Assembly (NCBI GenBank): GCA_963753905.1 | Contig: CAVWDZ010000001.1 | Coordinates: 124,001-188,000 of the forward strand | Direction of reading: 5' to 3' | From: Bog-756 sp963753905 | GTDB taxonomy: Bacteria; Actinomycetota; Acidimicrobiia; Acidimicrobiales; RAAP-2 | Length of the DNA: 64,000 nt | Part shown: positions 10,911 to 19,882 of the stretch, one piece after another | Position numbering within the stretch: position 1 is the first letter of the stretch | Layout of the letters: each line of letters starts with the position of its first letter | Notes under the pieces: model-generated | What the model was told of the DNA's origin: nothing | Seen by the model: the letters and a program-made list of their open reading frames with translations, nothing else | Database searches by the model: none | Program-made: the position numbers and the translations under genes

Positions 10911-12065
10911 ATGGCAGCGGACGCCCCCCGCCGTGGGGAGGGCGAGCCGGAGCCGGTCGATCTCCCGGTGGCGCTCGCCGCACTGGGCGAACGTCTGGAC
11001 GAGGCCGGGCGGTTCCTCGGCGTCGACCGCCTCGCCGAACGGCGGGAAGAGCTCGAGAAGGAGGCCTCGGAGCCGGGGCTCTGGGACGATGCCGATCACG
11101 CCCGTGCGGTGACCACCGAGCTCGGTCGGGTCAGCGAGGACCTCGAGCTCGACGCCGAGCTCAGAGCCCGGCTCTCGGACGCCGAGACCCTGTACGAGCT
11201 CATGGAGGAGGAGGACGGCGCCTCGCTGCGACCCGAGATCGAGGCCGCAGTCGCCGACCTCGATCGGCGACTCCGGACGATCGAGCTGCGCGCCCTCTTC
11301 GCCGGTCAGTACGACGACGGCGACGCGGTGGCCGAGATCCATGCCGGTGCGGGCGGCACCGACGCCCAGGACTGGGCCGAGATGCTGCTCCGGATGTACA
11401 CCCGATGGGCGGAGCGGCGCGGGTTCGACATCGAGGTCGAGGAGGCGACCCCCGGCCAGGAGGCCGGCCTCCTGTCGGCCACCGTCATCGTGCGCGGCCG
11501 GTACGCCTTCGGGCTGCTGGCGGCCGAACGCGGCGTGCACCGTCTGGTGCGCATCTCGCCCTTCGACGCGCAGCACCGTCGCCAGACCAGTTTCGCCTCG
11601 CTCGACGTGGTCCCCTTCCTCGAGGACGTCTCGGGTGAGGTCGAGATCGACGAGAAGGACCTCCGCATCGACACCTACCGTTCGTCTGGGGCCGGCGGCC
11701 AGCACGTCAACAAGACCGACTCGGCGGTGCGTCTGACCCACCTGCCGACCGGGATCGTGGTCTCGTGCCAGAACCAGCGCAGCCAGCATCAGAACAAGGC
11801 CAAGGCGATGCAGGTGCTCGGAGCCAAGCTCGCCGAGCGCCAGCGTGCCGAACACCAGGCGACCCTGGACCAACTCTCGGGGGACCGGACCGACAACGCC
11901 TGGGGCAACCAGATCCGCTCCTACGTGCTCGCGCCGTACCAGTTGGTGAAGGACCTGCGCACCAACGAGGAGACCGGCAACGTCGAAGCGGTGCTGGACG
12001 GGGACCTCGACGCCTTCATCGAGGCAGAGCTGCGACGCAACGCCGAACGCCGCCGGAACGGTTGA
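10911..12065 (+). CDS. prfB: Peptide chain release factor 2
   Basis: 384 aa. Recognises UGA and UAA stop codons. The RF2 anticodon tripeptide SPF is at residues 216-218 (RISPFDAQHRRQ), and the catalytic GGQ of domain 3 is at about 262-264 (GAGGQHVNKTDSAV). An acidic N-terminal coiled-coil domain (20-130) precedes them. The reading frame is continuous: unlike E. coli and many other bacteria there is no early in-frame UGA requiring a +1 programmed frameshift. The gene starts one base after the secA stop; ftsEX follows 166 bases later, the classic secA-prfB-ftsEX order. Confidence 0.96.
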   Translation: MAADAPRRGEGEPEPVDLPVALAALGERLDEAGRFLGVDRLAERREELEKEASEPGLWDDADHARAVTTELGRVSEDLELDAELRARLSDAETLYELMEEEDGASLRPEIEAAVADLDRRLRTIELRALFAGQYDDGDAVAEIHAGAGGTDAQDWAEMLLRMYTRWAERRGFDIEVEEATPGQEAGLLSATVIVRGRYAFGLLAAERGVHRLVRISPFDAQHRRQTSFASLDVVPFLEDVSGEVEIDEKDLRIDTYRSSGAGGQHVNKTDSAVRLTHLPTGIVVSCQNQRSQHQNKAKAMQVLGAKLAERQRAEHQATLDQLSGDRTDNAWGNQIRSYVLAPYQLVKDLRTNEETGNVEAVLDGDLDAFIEAELRRNAERRRNG

Positions 12066-12231
12066 GCACACCGCAGGGCCGGGCGCTCTCGTTGCGCCGC
12101 CGCTCATCGCGTCGGCCGAGGTCAGAGCCCGTTGTCGGGCCTGCGCCAACCGGGCCGGACCGGCGGGTAACATGGTCCGAAGTGCCAGTGCGCCCGGACA
12201 CTGTCCCCCCTTCGCTCATGACTCTTCCCGC

Positions 12232-13020
12232 ATGATCAAATTTCAGGACGTCACGAAGACCTACAAGGGCTCGACTGTCGCCCTCAAGGACTGCAACGTC
12301 GAGATCGACAAGGGAGAGTTCGTCTTCCTGGTCGGTCCGTCCGGCTCCGGCAAGACCACCTGCATCCGCCTGCTGTTGCGCGAGGAGATGCCAGACACCG
12401 GCCGCATCTGGGAGGCCGGCAAGGAGATCGGGCACCTGGCGAAGTGGCGGATCCCCTACCTGCGCCGCAACATCGGCTGCGTGTTCCAGGACTTCCGGCT
12501 CCTCCCCAACAAGACCGTCTTCGAGAACGTCGCCTTCGCGCTCGAGGTGATCGGCCGGCCCAAGCATGTGATCGCGGCCCAGGTGCCCCAAGTGCTGGAC
12601 CTGGTCGGTCTGTCGAAGAAGCGCGACAATCTCCCCAACGAGCTCTCCGGCGGAGAGCAGCAGAGGGTCGCTGTGGCCCGGGCCTTCGTCAACCGCCCGC
12701 TCATCCTCCTCGCCGACGAGCCCACCGGCAATCTCGACCCCACCACCAGTCTCGGGATCATGCGCCTGCTCGATCGGATCAACCGGACCGGGACGACGGT
12801 CATCGTTGCCACCCATGACGCCGGCATGGTCGACCAGATGCGCCGGCGGGTCATCGAGCTCGACCGCGGCGTCGTGGTCCGCGACCAGGCTCACGGGGTC
12901 TACGGCATCGACAGCGCCACCGCGGCCGCAGGTGCTGGCACACCGTCCGGGGCCCTCGCCGAGCATGCGCCCGCCGGGGCCGCGCGCGGAGCCCCCGATT
13001 CCTTCGTGACCCGCGCCTGA
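12232..13020 (+). CDS. ftsE: Cell-division ABC ATPase FtsE
   Basis: 262 aa starting at the ATG giving MIKFQDVTKTYKG; upstream in-frame codons back to 12172 are not FtsE-like. Walker A GPSGSGKTT is near residues 35-43, the signature LSGGEQQR near 138, and Walker B LLADEPTGNLD just after. FtsE partners with FtsX at the division site to activate peptidoglycan hydrolases through an extracytoplasmic loop. A C-terminal extension of about 40 residues rich in Ala/Gly/Pro (VYGIDSATAAAGAG onwards) is longer than in E. coli FtsE and typical of some Actinobacteria. The stop overlaps the ftsX start (TGATG). Confidence 0.95.
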   Translation: MIKFQDVTKTYKGSTVALKDCNVEIDKGEFVFLVGPSGSGKTTCIRLLLREEMPDTGRIWEAGKEIGHLAKWRIPYLRRNIGCVFQDFRLLPNKTVFENVAFALEVIGRPKHVIAAQVPQVLDLVGLSKKRDNLPNELSGGEQQRVAVARAFVNRPLILLADEPTGNLDPTTSLGIMRLLDRINRTGTTVIVATHDAGMVDQMRRRVIELDRGVVVRDQAHGVYGIDSATAAAGAGTPSGALAEHAPAGAARGAPDSFVTRA

Positions 13021-13910
13021 TGCCGGTCTCTGCTGGCTACGTCTCGAAGGAGGCCGCCACCAACCTGTGGCGCAACCGGCTGATGACGGCAGCCGCCATC
13101 CTGACCGTTGCGGTCTCCCTCGCCTTGGTGGGCTCCGCCCTGGTCCTCAAGCAGGGTGCCTCCAAGGCCACCGAGCTCTGGCAGAACGGCGTCCAGACCA
13201 TCGTCTGGGTGACTCCGACCGCCGGACCCACCCTCACCGACTCCATCCACACCGAGCTCGGCCAATCGCCGTACGTGAAGACGTGCCTCTACCGCGACCA
13301 GGCCTACGACTACAACGAGGCCAAGTCGCTGCTCCCGGCGGACGAGGCCGCTGCGACCCAGGAGAACCAGTACCCCTCGTCGTTCCGGTGCGTGCTCAAG
13401 GACCCGTCCGAGGCCACCGCGGTCTACCAGGCCTTCAACGGCAAACCGGGGGTCTACGGCGTCAAGTACCCGGGCCAGCAGATCAAGACGATGCAGAGCG
13501 TGATCCACATCCTCCAGTGGGTGTTCCTGACCGTGGCGGTGGTCCTGCTCCTGTCCGCTTCGGTGCTCATCCTCAACACCATCCGGATGGCCATCTTCGC
13601 CCGACGACGGGAGGTCTCGGTCATGAAGCTGGTCGGGGCCACCAATTGGTTCATCCGCCTGCCGTTCATGGCGGAGGGGATGATCCAGGGGTTGCTCGGA
13701 GCCGCCGTCGCCGTGCTGGTCGTCCTCGCGCTCTACTGGGGCGTCGGCCTCGATCGTGCCAACACCGCGGCCAACCAGGGCAGCATCCTCGCCCAGATGT
13801 CGTTGAGCGGCTGGGAGGTGTTCGGCACCTGTCTGCTGGTGTCGGTGGTCGGCGTGGGGGTGGGGGTCGTCGGGTCTGCCTTCGCCGTGCGGCGCTTCCT
13901 CGACGTCTGA
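13020..13910 (+). CDS. ftsX: Cell-division membrane protein FtsX
   Basis: 296 aa, four predicted transmembrane helices (about 20-42, 168-190, 215-240, 262-288) with the large first extracytoplasmic loop (about 45-165) that binds peptidoglycan hydrolases in actinobacterial FtsX. The opening SAGYVSKEAATNLWRNRLM is the usual FtsX N-terminus, and the membrane part has ARRREVSVMKLVGATNWFIR, the cytosolic coupling region of the family. Translationally coupled to ftsE. In many Actinobacteria smpB and ssrA come next; here the next gene is an unrelated lipase on the opposite strand. Confidence 0.95.
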   Translation: MPVSAGYVSKEAATNLWRNRLMTAAAILTVAVSLALVGSALVLKQGASKATELWQNGVQTIVWVTPTAGPTLTDSIHTELGQSPYVKTCLYRDQAYDYNEAKSLLPADEAAATQENQYPSSFRCVLKDPSEATAVYQAFNGKPGVYGVKYPGQQIKTMQSVIHILQWVFLTVAVVLLLSASVLILNTIRMAIFARRREVSVMKLVGATNWFIRLPFMAEGMIQGLLGAAVAVLVVLALYWGVGLDRANTAANQGSILAQMSLSGWEVFGTCLLVSVVGVGVGVVGSAFAVRRFLDV

Positions 13911-13938
13911 TCTGCACGCAGAGCTGAGCGTCGCCCGG

Positions 13939-15243
13939 CTACGCCGCGTCGTGGGCGAGGTCGCCGTTGGCGCACGAGTCCGTCTCGGGGACGCCGTCGA
14001 GCCGGTCGGTGATCCACTGGATGAGCGTGTTGGCGCCCGCAGCCAGCACCGAGTCGTGGTCGGCGCCGTGCTCGGGCACGTAGTCGACCGTGTCGTACTG
14101 GTTCCGACAGAGCCGCTGGCGAACGAGCTCGGTGGTCGCGGCGTAGGGGACGAGCGTGTCCCTGGTGCCCTGGAGTACCAGGATGGGGGCCGACGTCGGC
14201 GCAGATCCGGGTTCGTTGGCGGCGTTTGCCGCCTGGACGGCGGGGATGTCCTGCCACCCGTCACGCAGCATCCGACCGGGTGGGCGCGAGTCGAACGTCT
14301 GGGAGACCGAGCCGCTGCACGCGGAGGCGATGACCGGCGACGCCGCGATCCCGGCCGGGGTCAGCACCGAGCCGAGCCCGAAGGTGCCGTACACCTGCGA
14401 CCAGGCATAGAGACCCATGACCACGAACGAGGTCTGGCCCCCCGCCGACCGACGGACCGGAGGGGGAGCCAGTTCGAGGAGGGAGACGACCGGCGCAACC
14501 GCCGCCACCCCGGCCAGGAACAGCTCGGGTGCGTAGCTCTGGGCCACCTCGCCGACAAAGAGCGCGGCCTGCCCGCCCTGCGAGTAGCCCGCAGCGACGA
14601 CGGTGTTGCCGGCGGAGGCACCGGCGAGAGCCCGGGCCGCCCGGGCCGCGTCGAGGACGCCCTGTGCCTCGCTGAGGCCGACCAGGTAGGGGTGGAGGCC
14701 GGGCCCGCCCAGCCCTTCGTAGTCCGTGGCGGCCACGATGATCCGGTCGCGGAGCAGGGCCCGCAGGTCGGGCAGGGAGGCCGTGCCCTGGACGGAGGGC
14801 GCGCACGCGGCGGCCACCCCGGTCGTCCCGTGCGCCCAGCTCACGATCGGGAAGCCGCCCGCCGGAGGGGTCCCCCCGGGGATCACCACGATGCCCGACT
14901 CGGCGATGTCCGCTCCGCCGATCGACGTCGAGTGGAAGAGGACGCGATAGGCGCGGGTGCCGGCGGGGAGGGCGCTGGCGGTCGGCAGTGGCTGGCTGCG
15001 GATGATGGTGCCGGCGGGTGCCGCGGCGAGCGGTCGGGGTGCCCGGTAGAACGCGGCAAGGGAGCCGGTGACCGCGGCGCTCTGTGGGGATCCGGTGGGG
15101 GAGTCGCCGACACCGGGGGAGGTACCCGGCCCTGCTGCCGACGCCGCCGACCCGCACGCGGTCAGCGAAGCGAGGAGCAGGGCGGCCCAGATGCCGCGCT
15201 TGCTCCGGGGTTGCCCCCCGGTGCCCCTGTGGCCGGTCGCCAT
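13939..15243 (-). CDS. Secreted lipoprotein lipase / esterase (alpha/beta hydrolase, secretory lipase family)
   Basis: 434 aa. An N-terminal signal with lipobox LTAC (Cys near residue 30) predicts an exported lipoprotein. The alpha/beta-hydrolase fold carries the nucleophile elbow GYSQGG (Ser221), a late Asp in LVLQGTRDTLVPY, and His in PEHGADHDSVL, together a Ser-Asp-His triad. HGTTG before the nucleophile probably forms the oxyanion hole. The family includes fungal secretory lipases and mycobacterial cell-wall lipases that cleave acylglycerols or small esters; the natural substrate is unknown. It faces ftsX tail to tail with only 28 bases between. Confidence 0.85.
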   Translation of the reverse strand: MATGHRGTGGQPRSKRGIWAALLLASLTACGSAASAAGPGTSPGVGDSPTGSPQSAAVTGSLAAFYRAPRPLAAAPAGTIIRSQPLPTASALPAGTRAYRVLFHSTSIGGADIAESGIVVIPGGTPPAGGFPIVSWAHGTTGVAAACAPSVQGTASLPDLRALLRDRIIVAATDYEGLGGPGLHPYLVGLSEAQGVLDAARAARALAGASAGNTVVAAGYSQGGQAALFVGEVAQSYAPELFLAGVAAVAPVVSLLELAPPPVRRSAGGQTSFVVMGLYAWSQVYGTFGLGSVLTPAGIAASPVIASACSGSVSQTFDSRPPGRMLRDGWQDIPAVQAANAANEPGSAPTSAPILVLQGTRDTLVPYAATTELVRQRLCRNQYDTVDYVPEHGADHDSVLAAGANTLIQWITDRLDGVPETDSCANGDLAHDAA

Positions 15244-15324
15244 GGCCGATCACCGTAGCCAGATGGACCGGATGCCGCCTCACCTGGCGGCACGGAGGGC
15301 GCCTTCCCCTACGCTGGGACGGAC

Positions 15325-16194
15325 ATGGAGTCGCTGCAGCTGGTGGCCGGCTGGCCGGTGGGCAGGGCCGCGGTGGGGGTGGTCCCCTTCATCGCCGGAC
15401 CGGACGGCCCGGGGGGCGTGCCCGGTCCGGCCGAGACCGCGGGCGACGAGCGCTGGAGCTTCCCCTGGGCATCGGTGACCAAGCCGGCCACCGCCCTCGC
15501 CGCTCTGGTGGCGGTCGAGGAGGGCACCATCGCGCTCGACGAGCCGGCGGGCCCGCCAGGGGCCACGGTGCGGCACCTGCTCGCCCACGCCTCCGGCCTC
15601 GGTCCCGAGCCCGGTCCTCCGGTCGCAGCGCCGGGCGCCCGGCGGGTCTATTCGAACGCCGGGTTCGACCTGCTGGCGGATCTCATCGCAGCCCGCTCCG
15701 GCATGCCCTTCGCCGAGTACCTGACCATGGGGGTGCTCGCACCGCTGGGCATGGCCGACACGATGCTCGCCGTGCACTCGCCGGCGGGCGGGGCCGCCGT
15801 CGGGCTCTCCGGGCCGCTCGTCGATCTCCTCGCCTTGGGCCGCGAGTGGGCGGTTCCGACCCTGGTCAGCTCGCAGACCTGGCATGCTGCCACCTCGGTC
15901 CAGTTCCCCGCGCTCGCCGGCGTCCTCCCCGGGTTCGGACCCTATGACCCGTGCCAGTGGGGCCTCGGCGTCGAGGTGCGCGGGGCCAAGCAGCCACACT
16001 GGACCGGGCACACCAACGGGGGGCGCACCTTCGGGCACTTCGGACGCTCGGGGTCGTTCCTCTGGGTGGACCCGGAGGCAGGTCTGGTCTGTGCCGGGCT
16101 CGCCGACCGCCCCTTCGGCGTCTGGGCGGCACACGCGTGGCCGGTCCTGGCCGACGCCCTCCTGGCGGAGCACCTCCGGCGAGTTGAGGTCTAG
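15325..16194 (+). CDS. Serine hydrolase, beta-lactamase / penicillin-binding-protein fold
   Basis: 289 aa. Class C beta-lactamase-like (PF00144 type) motifs in order: SVTK with Ser50 and Lys53 as nucleophile and base, YSNAG near residue 111 as the Tyr motif, and HFGRSGSF near the C-terminus in place of the KTG motif. HLLAHASGLG between the first two is the usual family strand. No signal peptide is visible, so it is probably cytosolic and more likely an esterase or peptidase than a drug-resistance enzyme. It is shorter than typical members (about 380 aa), with a compact insert region. A nucleotidyltransferase gene starts 11 bases after its stop and may be in the same transcript. Confidence 0.85.
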   Translation: MESLQLVAGWPVGRAAVGVVPFIAGPDGPGGVPGPAETAGDERWSFPWASVTKPATALAALVAVEEGTIALDEPAGPPGATVRHLLAHASGLGPEPGPPVAAPGARRVYSNAGFDLLADLIAARSGMPFAEYLTMGVLAPLGMADTMLAVHSPAGGAAVGLSGPLVDLLALGREWAVPTLVSSQTWHAATSVQFPALAGVLPGFGPYDPCQWGLGVEVRGAKQPHWTGHTNGGRTFGHFGRSGSFLWVDPEAGLVCAGLADRPFGVWAAHAWPVLADALLAEHLRRVEV

Positions 16195-16204
16195 GCTGCG
16201 CGCC

Positions 16205-16948
16205 ATGAAGGGCGTCCTCCTCGCCGGTGGGACCGGCTCGCGGCTCCACCCGCTCACCCGGATCACCAACAAGCACCTGCTGCCGATCTACGACCGGCCG
16301 ATGATCAACTGGGGGATCGAGGCGCTGGTGAACGCCGGGATCACCGAGATCATGCTGGTCACCGGTGGAACCCACGCCGGTGAGTTCCTGCGCCTGCTCG
16401 GGAACGGGCACGAATTCGGCATCGACCGGTTGAGCTACGGCTACCAGGATCGCCCCGGCGGCATCGCCGAGGCACTCGGACTGGCGACCCGGTTCGTCGA
16501 CGGCGACCCGGTGCTGGTGATGCTCGCCGACAACATCGTGGAGGGATCGATCCGTCCGATGGTCGAGGCCTTCCGGGCGGACCCGGTCGGGGCGCGCATC
16601 CTGCTCACCCCGGTCGAGGAGGACGAGCACCTCCGCCATCTGGGTGTCCCCACCTTCGACGGGGACAAGCGGGTGATCGGGATCACCGAGAAGCCCGAGC
16701 AGCCCGCCTCCAAGTTCGGGGTGACCGGCATCTACTGCTACGACGCCGACGTCTTCGACGTCATCCCCACCCTTGTCCCCTCCGGGCGCGGCGAGCTCGA
16801 GATCACCGATGTCAACAACCACTACATCGGTCTCGGCTCGATGGCCTACGACGTGCTCGAGGGATTCTGGGGGGATGCCGGAGAGTCGATCGACGCCTAC
16901 TACACGGTGAACGACTTCGTCCGGACCCACGGGGCCAACAAGGGCTGA
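16205..16948 (+). CDS. Sugar-1-phosphate nucleotidyltransferase, RmlA-like
   Basis: 247 aa. The Rossmann-type nucleotide-binding opening MKGVLLAGGTGSRLHPLT (residues 1-18) and PIYDRPMI are those of glucose-1-phosphate thymidylyltransferases. LADNIVEGS (about 103-111) supplies the metal-binding Asp, and TEKPEQPASKF with VTGIYCYD shapes the sugar site. It would join a sugar-1-phosphate to a nucleoside triphosphate, giving an NDP-sugar for envelope glycans. It is about 40 residues shorter than standard RmlA, lacking the C-terminal allosteric tail, and no rmlB, rmlC or rmlD lies nearby. Exact sugar and nucleotide specificity cannot be assigned. Confidence 0.85.
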   Translation: MKGVLLAGGTGSRLHPLTRITNKHLLPIYDRPMINWGIEALVNAGITEIMLVTGGTHAGEFLRLLGNGHEFGIDRLSYGYQDRPGGIAEALGLATRFVDGDPVLVMLADNIVEGSIRPMVEAFRADPVGARILLTPVEEDEHLRHLGVPTFDGDKRVIGITEKPEQPASKFGVTGIYCYDADVFDVIPTLVPSGRGELEITDVNNHYIGLGSMAYDVLEGFWGDAGESIDAYYTVNDFVRTHGANKG

Positions 16949-16957
16949 GTCCCGGGA

Positions 16958-18613
16958 CTACGAGAGGGACACGCCCATCCACTCGGCGGTCTCGCCGCGG
17001 TGGCGTGCGTAGTCGACCTTGCCGGAAGGTGACCGCCCGATGGTCGCGACGAAGCGGACCCGGCGGGGGGCCTTGTAGCTGGCCAGCCGATCCTTCACGT
17101 GCTCGATGATCGTCTCGGGAGCGACCGATGCCTCCGGGATCCCGTCCGCGAGCTGCACGACGGCCACGATCTCTTCGCCGAAGCGCTCGCTCGGCACGCC
17201 CACCACGACCGCGTCGAGCACGCCGTCGACCGTCTTGACCACCTCCTCGACCTCCTCCGGGTAGACCTTCTCGCCCCCGGTGTTGATGCACACCGAACCC
17301 CGGCCGAGCAGGTGGATGGAGCCGTCGCCCCGGACCTCGGCGAAGTCCCCGGGCACCGAGTAGCGCGACCCTCCGATCGTCCGGAAGGTGGCTGCCGACT
17401 TGACCTCGTCCTTGTAGTAGCCGACCGGGATCCGCCCGCCCAGTGCGAGGACCCCGATCTCCCCGGAGCCCGGCTCGACGTCGCGCCCGTCGGCATCGAT
17501 GACCCGCACGTCCTCGCCGAGGGTGAACCGTGCCGTCTCGGCGGCCGCCCCTGCGGACGAGACCGAAGAGCCCATCCCGAGTGCCTCCGACGAGGAGAAG
17601 GCGTCGACGAGCAGCATCCCGGCATGGTGGCGGAGCAGCCCACGTTTGGTCTGCTCGCTCCACATGACTCCCGAGGAGACGATGCCGACCAGGCTCGAGA
17701 GATCCCAGCGCCCGGGGTGGGCGTCCAGCATGGCGAGGATCGGCTTGGCGAACGCGTCGCCCACGATGATGAGGCCGTTGACCCGCTCGCGCTCGACCGT
17801 GTCGAGGAGCTCGGCCGGATCGAGCTGACGGGAGGGGAGGGTCACGACCCTTCCGCCCTCGCTCAGGCACTCCATCGCGGTGAACCCGCCGGTGCCGTGC
17901 ATGAGGGGGCAGGCCGGGAGCAGGGACATCCCCGGTCCACGGGCCGCCAGCTCGGCCCGCACGTCGGCGAGGTCCCCCCCGGTCCGGTAGCGGCGGAATC
18001 CGCCCCCGTTGAGCCGCGCGAAGAGGTCGTCCTGGCGCCACATGACCCCCTTGGGCATGCCGGTGGTGCCGCCGGTGTAGAGGACGTGGAGGTCGTCGGG
18101 GCTGCGCCCCCACGGGCCGAGTACCGGTTGGGTCCCGTCGCCTGCGGTCGTCGCGCCGGTCGTCTCGGCCGCCTCCTCGTAGGGCACCGCCCACGCCGGG
18201 CAGGTGGCCGTTCCGTCGTCGACCCAGAGCCAGTTGCGCACGCGGGGCAGGCGGGCGCGGATCCGTGCGGTCCGGTCGACGAAGGTCCCGTGGAAGACGA
18301 CCGCGACGGCATCGGCGTTGTCCCAGAGGTAGACGAGCTCGTCGTCGGCGTACCGGTAGTTGGTGTTGATCGGGACCAGCCCTGCTTTGTAGCAGGCGAA
18401 GCTGGCCTCTACGTACTCGGGGCAGTTGTAGAGGTAGAGCGCGACCTTGTCCTGGTGGGAGACATCTGCCCCGAGCAGCCAGCGGGCCACGCCGTTCGCC
18501 CGCCGGTCGAGTGCGCCCCAGGTGCGGACGTCGGCGCCGTGGACGAGGGCCGGCGCGTCCGGCTGCACGTCTGCCACCGTCTCCCAGACGTCGGCGTAGT
18601 TCCAGCTGGTCAC
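16958..18613 (-). CDS. Fatty-acyl-CoA synthetase (AMP-forming, FadD family)
   Basis: 551 aa. An ANL-superfamily adenylating enzyme: P-loop-like motif YTGGTTGMPKGVMW near residues 194-207, acyl-binding region PLMHGTGGF, the A5 and A7 motifs around VPGDFAEV, and the A10 lysine in SPSGKVDYAR near the C-terminus. It activates a carboxylic acid as acyl-AMP and then acyl-CoA. The sequence style is like mycobacterial FadD17/FadD19 proteins that act on steroid side chains or branched acids, but that is a resemblance only. It is divergent from the acyl-CoA dehydrogenase gene starting at 18714, so the two probably share a control region of 100 bases and act in the same oxidation route. Confidence 0.9.
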   Translation of the reverse strand: MTSWNYADVWETVADVQPDAPALVHGADVRTWGALDRRANGVARWLLGADVSHQDKVALYLYNCPEYVEASFACYKAGLVPINTNYRYADDELVYLWDNADAVAVVFHGTFVDRTARIRARLPRVRNWLWVDDGTATCPAWAVPYEEAAETTGATTAGDGTQPVLGPWGRSPDDLHVLYTGGTTGMPKGVMWRQDDLFARLNGGGFRRYRTGGDLADVRAELAARGPGMSLLPACPLMHGTGGFTAMECLSEGGRVVTLPSRQLDPAELLDTVERERVNGLIIVGDAFAKPILAMLDAHPGRWDLSSLVGIVSSGVMWSEQTKRGLLRHHAGMLLVDAFSSSEALGMGSSVSSAGAAAETARFTLGEDVRVIDADGRDVEPGSGEIGVLALGGRIPVGYYKDEVKSAATFRTIGGSRYSVPGDFAEVRGDGSIHLLGRGSVCINTGGEKVYPEEVEEVVKTVDGVLDAVVVGVPSERFGEEIVAVVQLADGIPEASVAPETIIEHVKDRLASYKAPRRVRFVATIGRSPSGKVDYARHRGETAEWMGVSLS

Positions 18614-18713
18614 GGCGGCTCCTGTCCCCTGCCCTTCCGGGCTGTGCCGGCACGGCCCGTCCCCGGCCCCTCGTCCCCGGCCGGAACGACCGCTGCAGCC
18701 TACGCTGGCGACC

Positions 18714-19853
18714 GTGGACTTCGCGCTGCCCTCCGAGGCCGACCCGCGCCGGGTCGAGGTGCGTGCCTGGCTCGAGGGGAACCCCGACCCGACCGGACGC
18801 GCGCTCGCCGAGCGGGGCCTGGTCGCCCCCCACTGGCCGGTCCCCTACGGGCTCGGGGCCGATCCGACCCTCCAGCTGGTGGTCGACGACGAGCTCCGGC
18901 GGGCCGGTGTCCGCCGACCCGACAACGCCATCGGCATCGGGTGGGCGGGACCGACCATCCTGCACGCGGGGACCGAGGACCAAAAGGCCCGCTTCCTGCT
19001 GCCGATCCTCTCCGGCGAGGAGATCTGGTGCCAGCTGTTCAGCGAACCCGGCGCCGGCTCCGACCTCGCGTCGCTGACCACAAAGGCAGATCTCGACGGC
19101 GACGAATGGGTCGTCCGAGGCTCCAAGGTGTGGACCTCGTACGCGCACACCGCCGCCTACGGCATCCTCCTTGCGCGCACCGAACCGGACGTCCCCATCC
19201 ACCAGGGCATCTCGTACTTCCTGTGCCCGATGGACGCACCGGGGGTGACCGTGCGCCCGTTGGTCGACATGACCGGCACCCACACCTTCAACGAGGTCTT
19301 CCTCGACGAGGTGCGCCTGCAGGGCGACCACCTGGTCGGACGGCGCGGCCAGGGGTGGTCGTTGGCCAAGGTCACCCTGGCCAACGAGCGCGTCTCACTG
19401 TCGGGAGCAGGGTCCATCTGGGGGATGGGCCCGACCGCCGACGACCTCATCGCTGCGGTCCGGCGGACTGGCGGTGCCGCCGACCCGCTGCTCCGCCAGC
19501 GCCTCGCCCGGGTCTGGGCGGAGGGAGAGATCCTGCGCCTGCTGCGCCTGCGCACCGTGTCGGCCGCCGTCGCGGGTGAGACACCCGGACCGGAGGCATC
19601 CGTGCGCAAGGCGCTCGCCGACGAGCACGGCCAGCACGTGATGGCGGTCGCCCGCGACCTGGCCGGAAGCTCGGGGATGCTGTCGGGCAGCGGCCCGTTC
19701 GCGGCGGGTGACCCGGCCGGGTGGCCCGACGCCATCTGGAGCTTCGGCTACCTGTTCGCCCCGGCCCTCACCATCGGGGGAGGCACCGCCGAGGTGCAGC
19801 GCAACATCATCGCCGAGCGCACGCTCGGACTGCCGCACGAGTCGTCGGGCTGA
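18714..19853 (+). CDS. Acyl-CoA dehydrogenase
   Basis: 379 aa from a GTG. A flavoprotein that introduces the alpha-beta double bond in acyl-CoA. It has the three-domain fold: helical N-terminus, beta domain with CQLFSEPGAGSDLASL (near 107-122) and VRGSKVWTSYAHTA for FAD and substrate, and a helical C-terminus ending in IGGGTAEVQRNIIAERTLGLP, the conserved family tail. The N-terminal helix region is shortened compared with medium-chain enzymes, as in many actinobacterial FadE proteins. Divergent from the acyl-CoA synthetase gene, which suggests joint control and a shared substrate. Confidence 0.9.
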   Translation: MDFALPSEADPRRVEVRAWLEGNPDPTGRALAERGLVAPHWPVPYGLGADPTLQLVVDDELRRAGVRRPDNAIGIGWAGPTILHAGTEDQKARFLLPILSGEEIWCQLFSEPGAGSDLASLTTKADLDGDEWVVRGSKVWTSYAHTAAYGILLARTEPDVPIHQGISYFLCPMDAPGVTVRPLVDMTGTHTFNEVFLDEVRLQGDHLVGRRGQGWSLAKVTLANERVSLSGAGSIWGMGPTADDLIAAVRRTGGAADPLLRQRLARVWAEGEILRLLRLRTVSAAVAGETPGPEASVRKALADEHGQHVMAVARDLAGSSGMLSGSGPFAAGDPAGWPDAIWSFGYLFAPALTIGGGTAEVQRNIIAERTLGLPHESSG

Positions 19854-19882
19854 CCGTCGAGCTCGTTCGGGGAGAGCCGGTG

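Noticed and set aside
10911..11000. Programmed +1 frameshift in prfB
   Set aside because: The frame is continuous from the start codon and no CTTTGA slip site is visible early in the gene.
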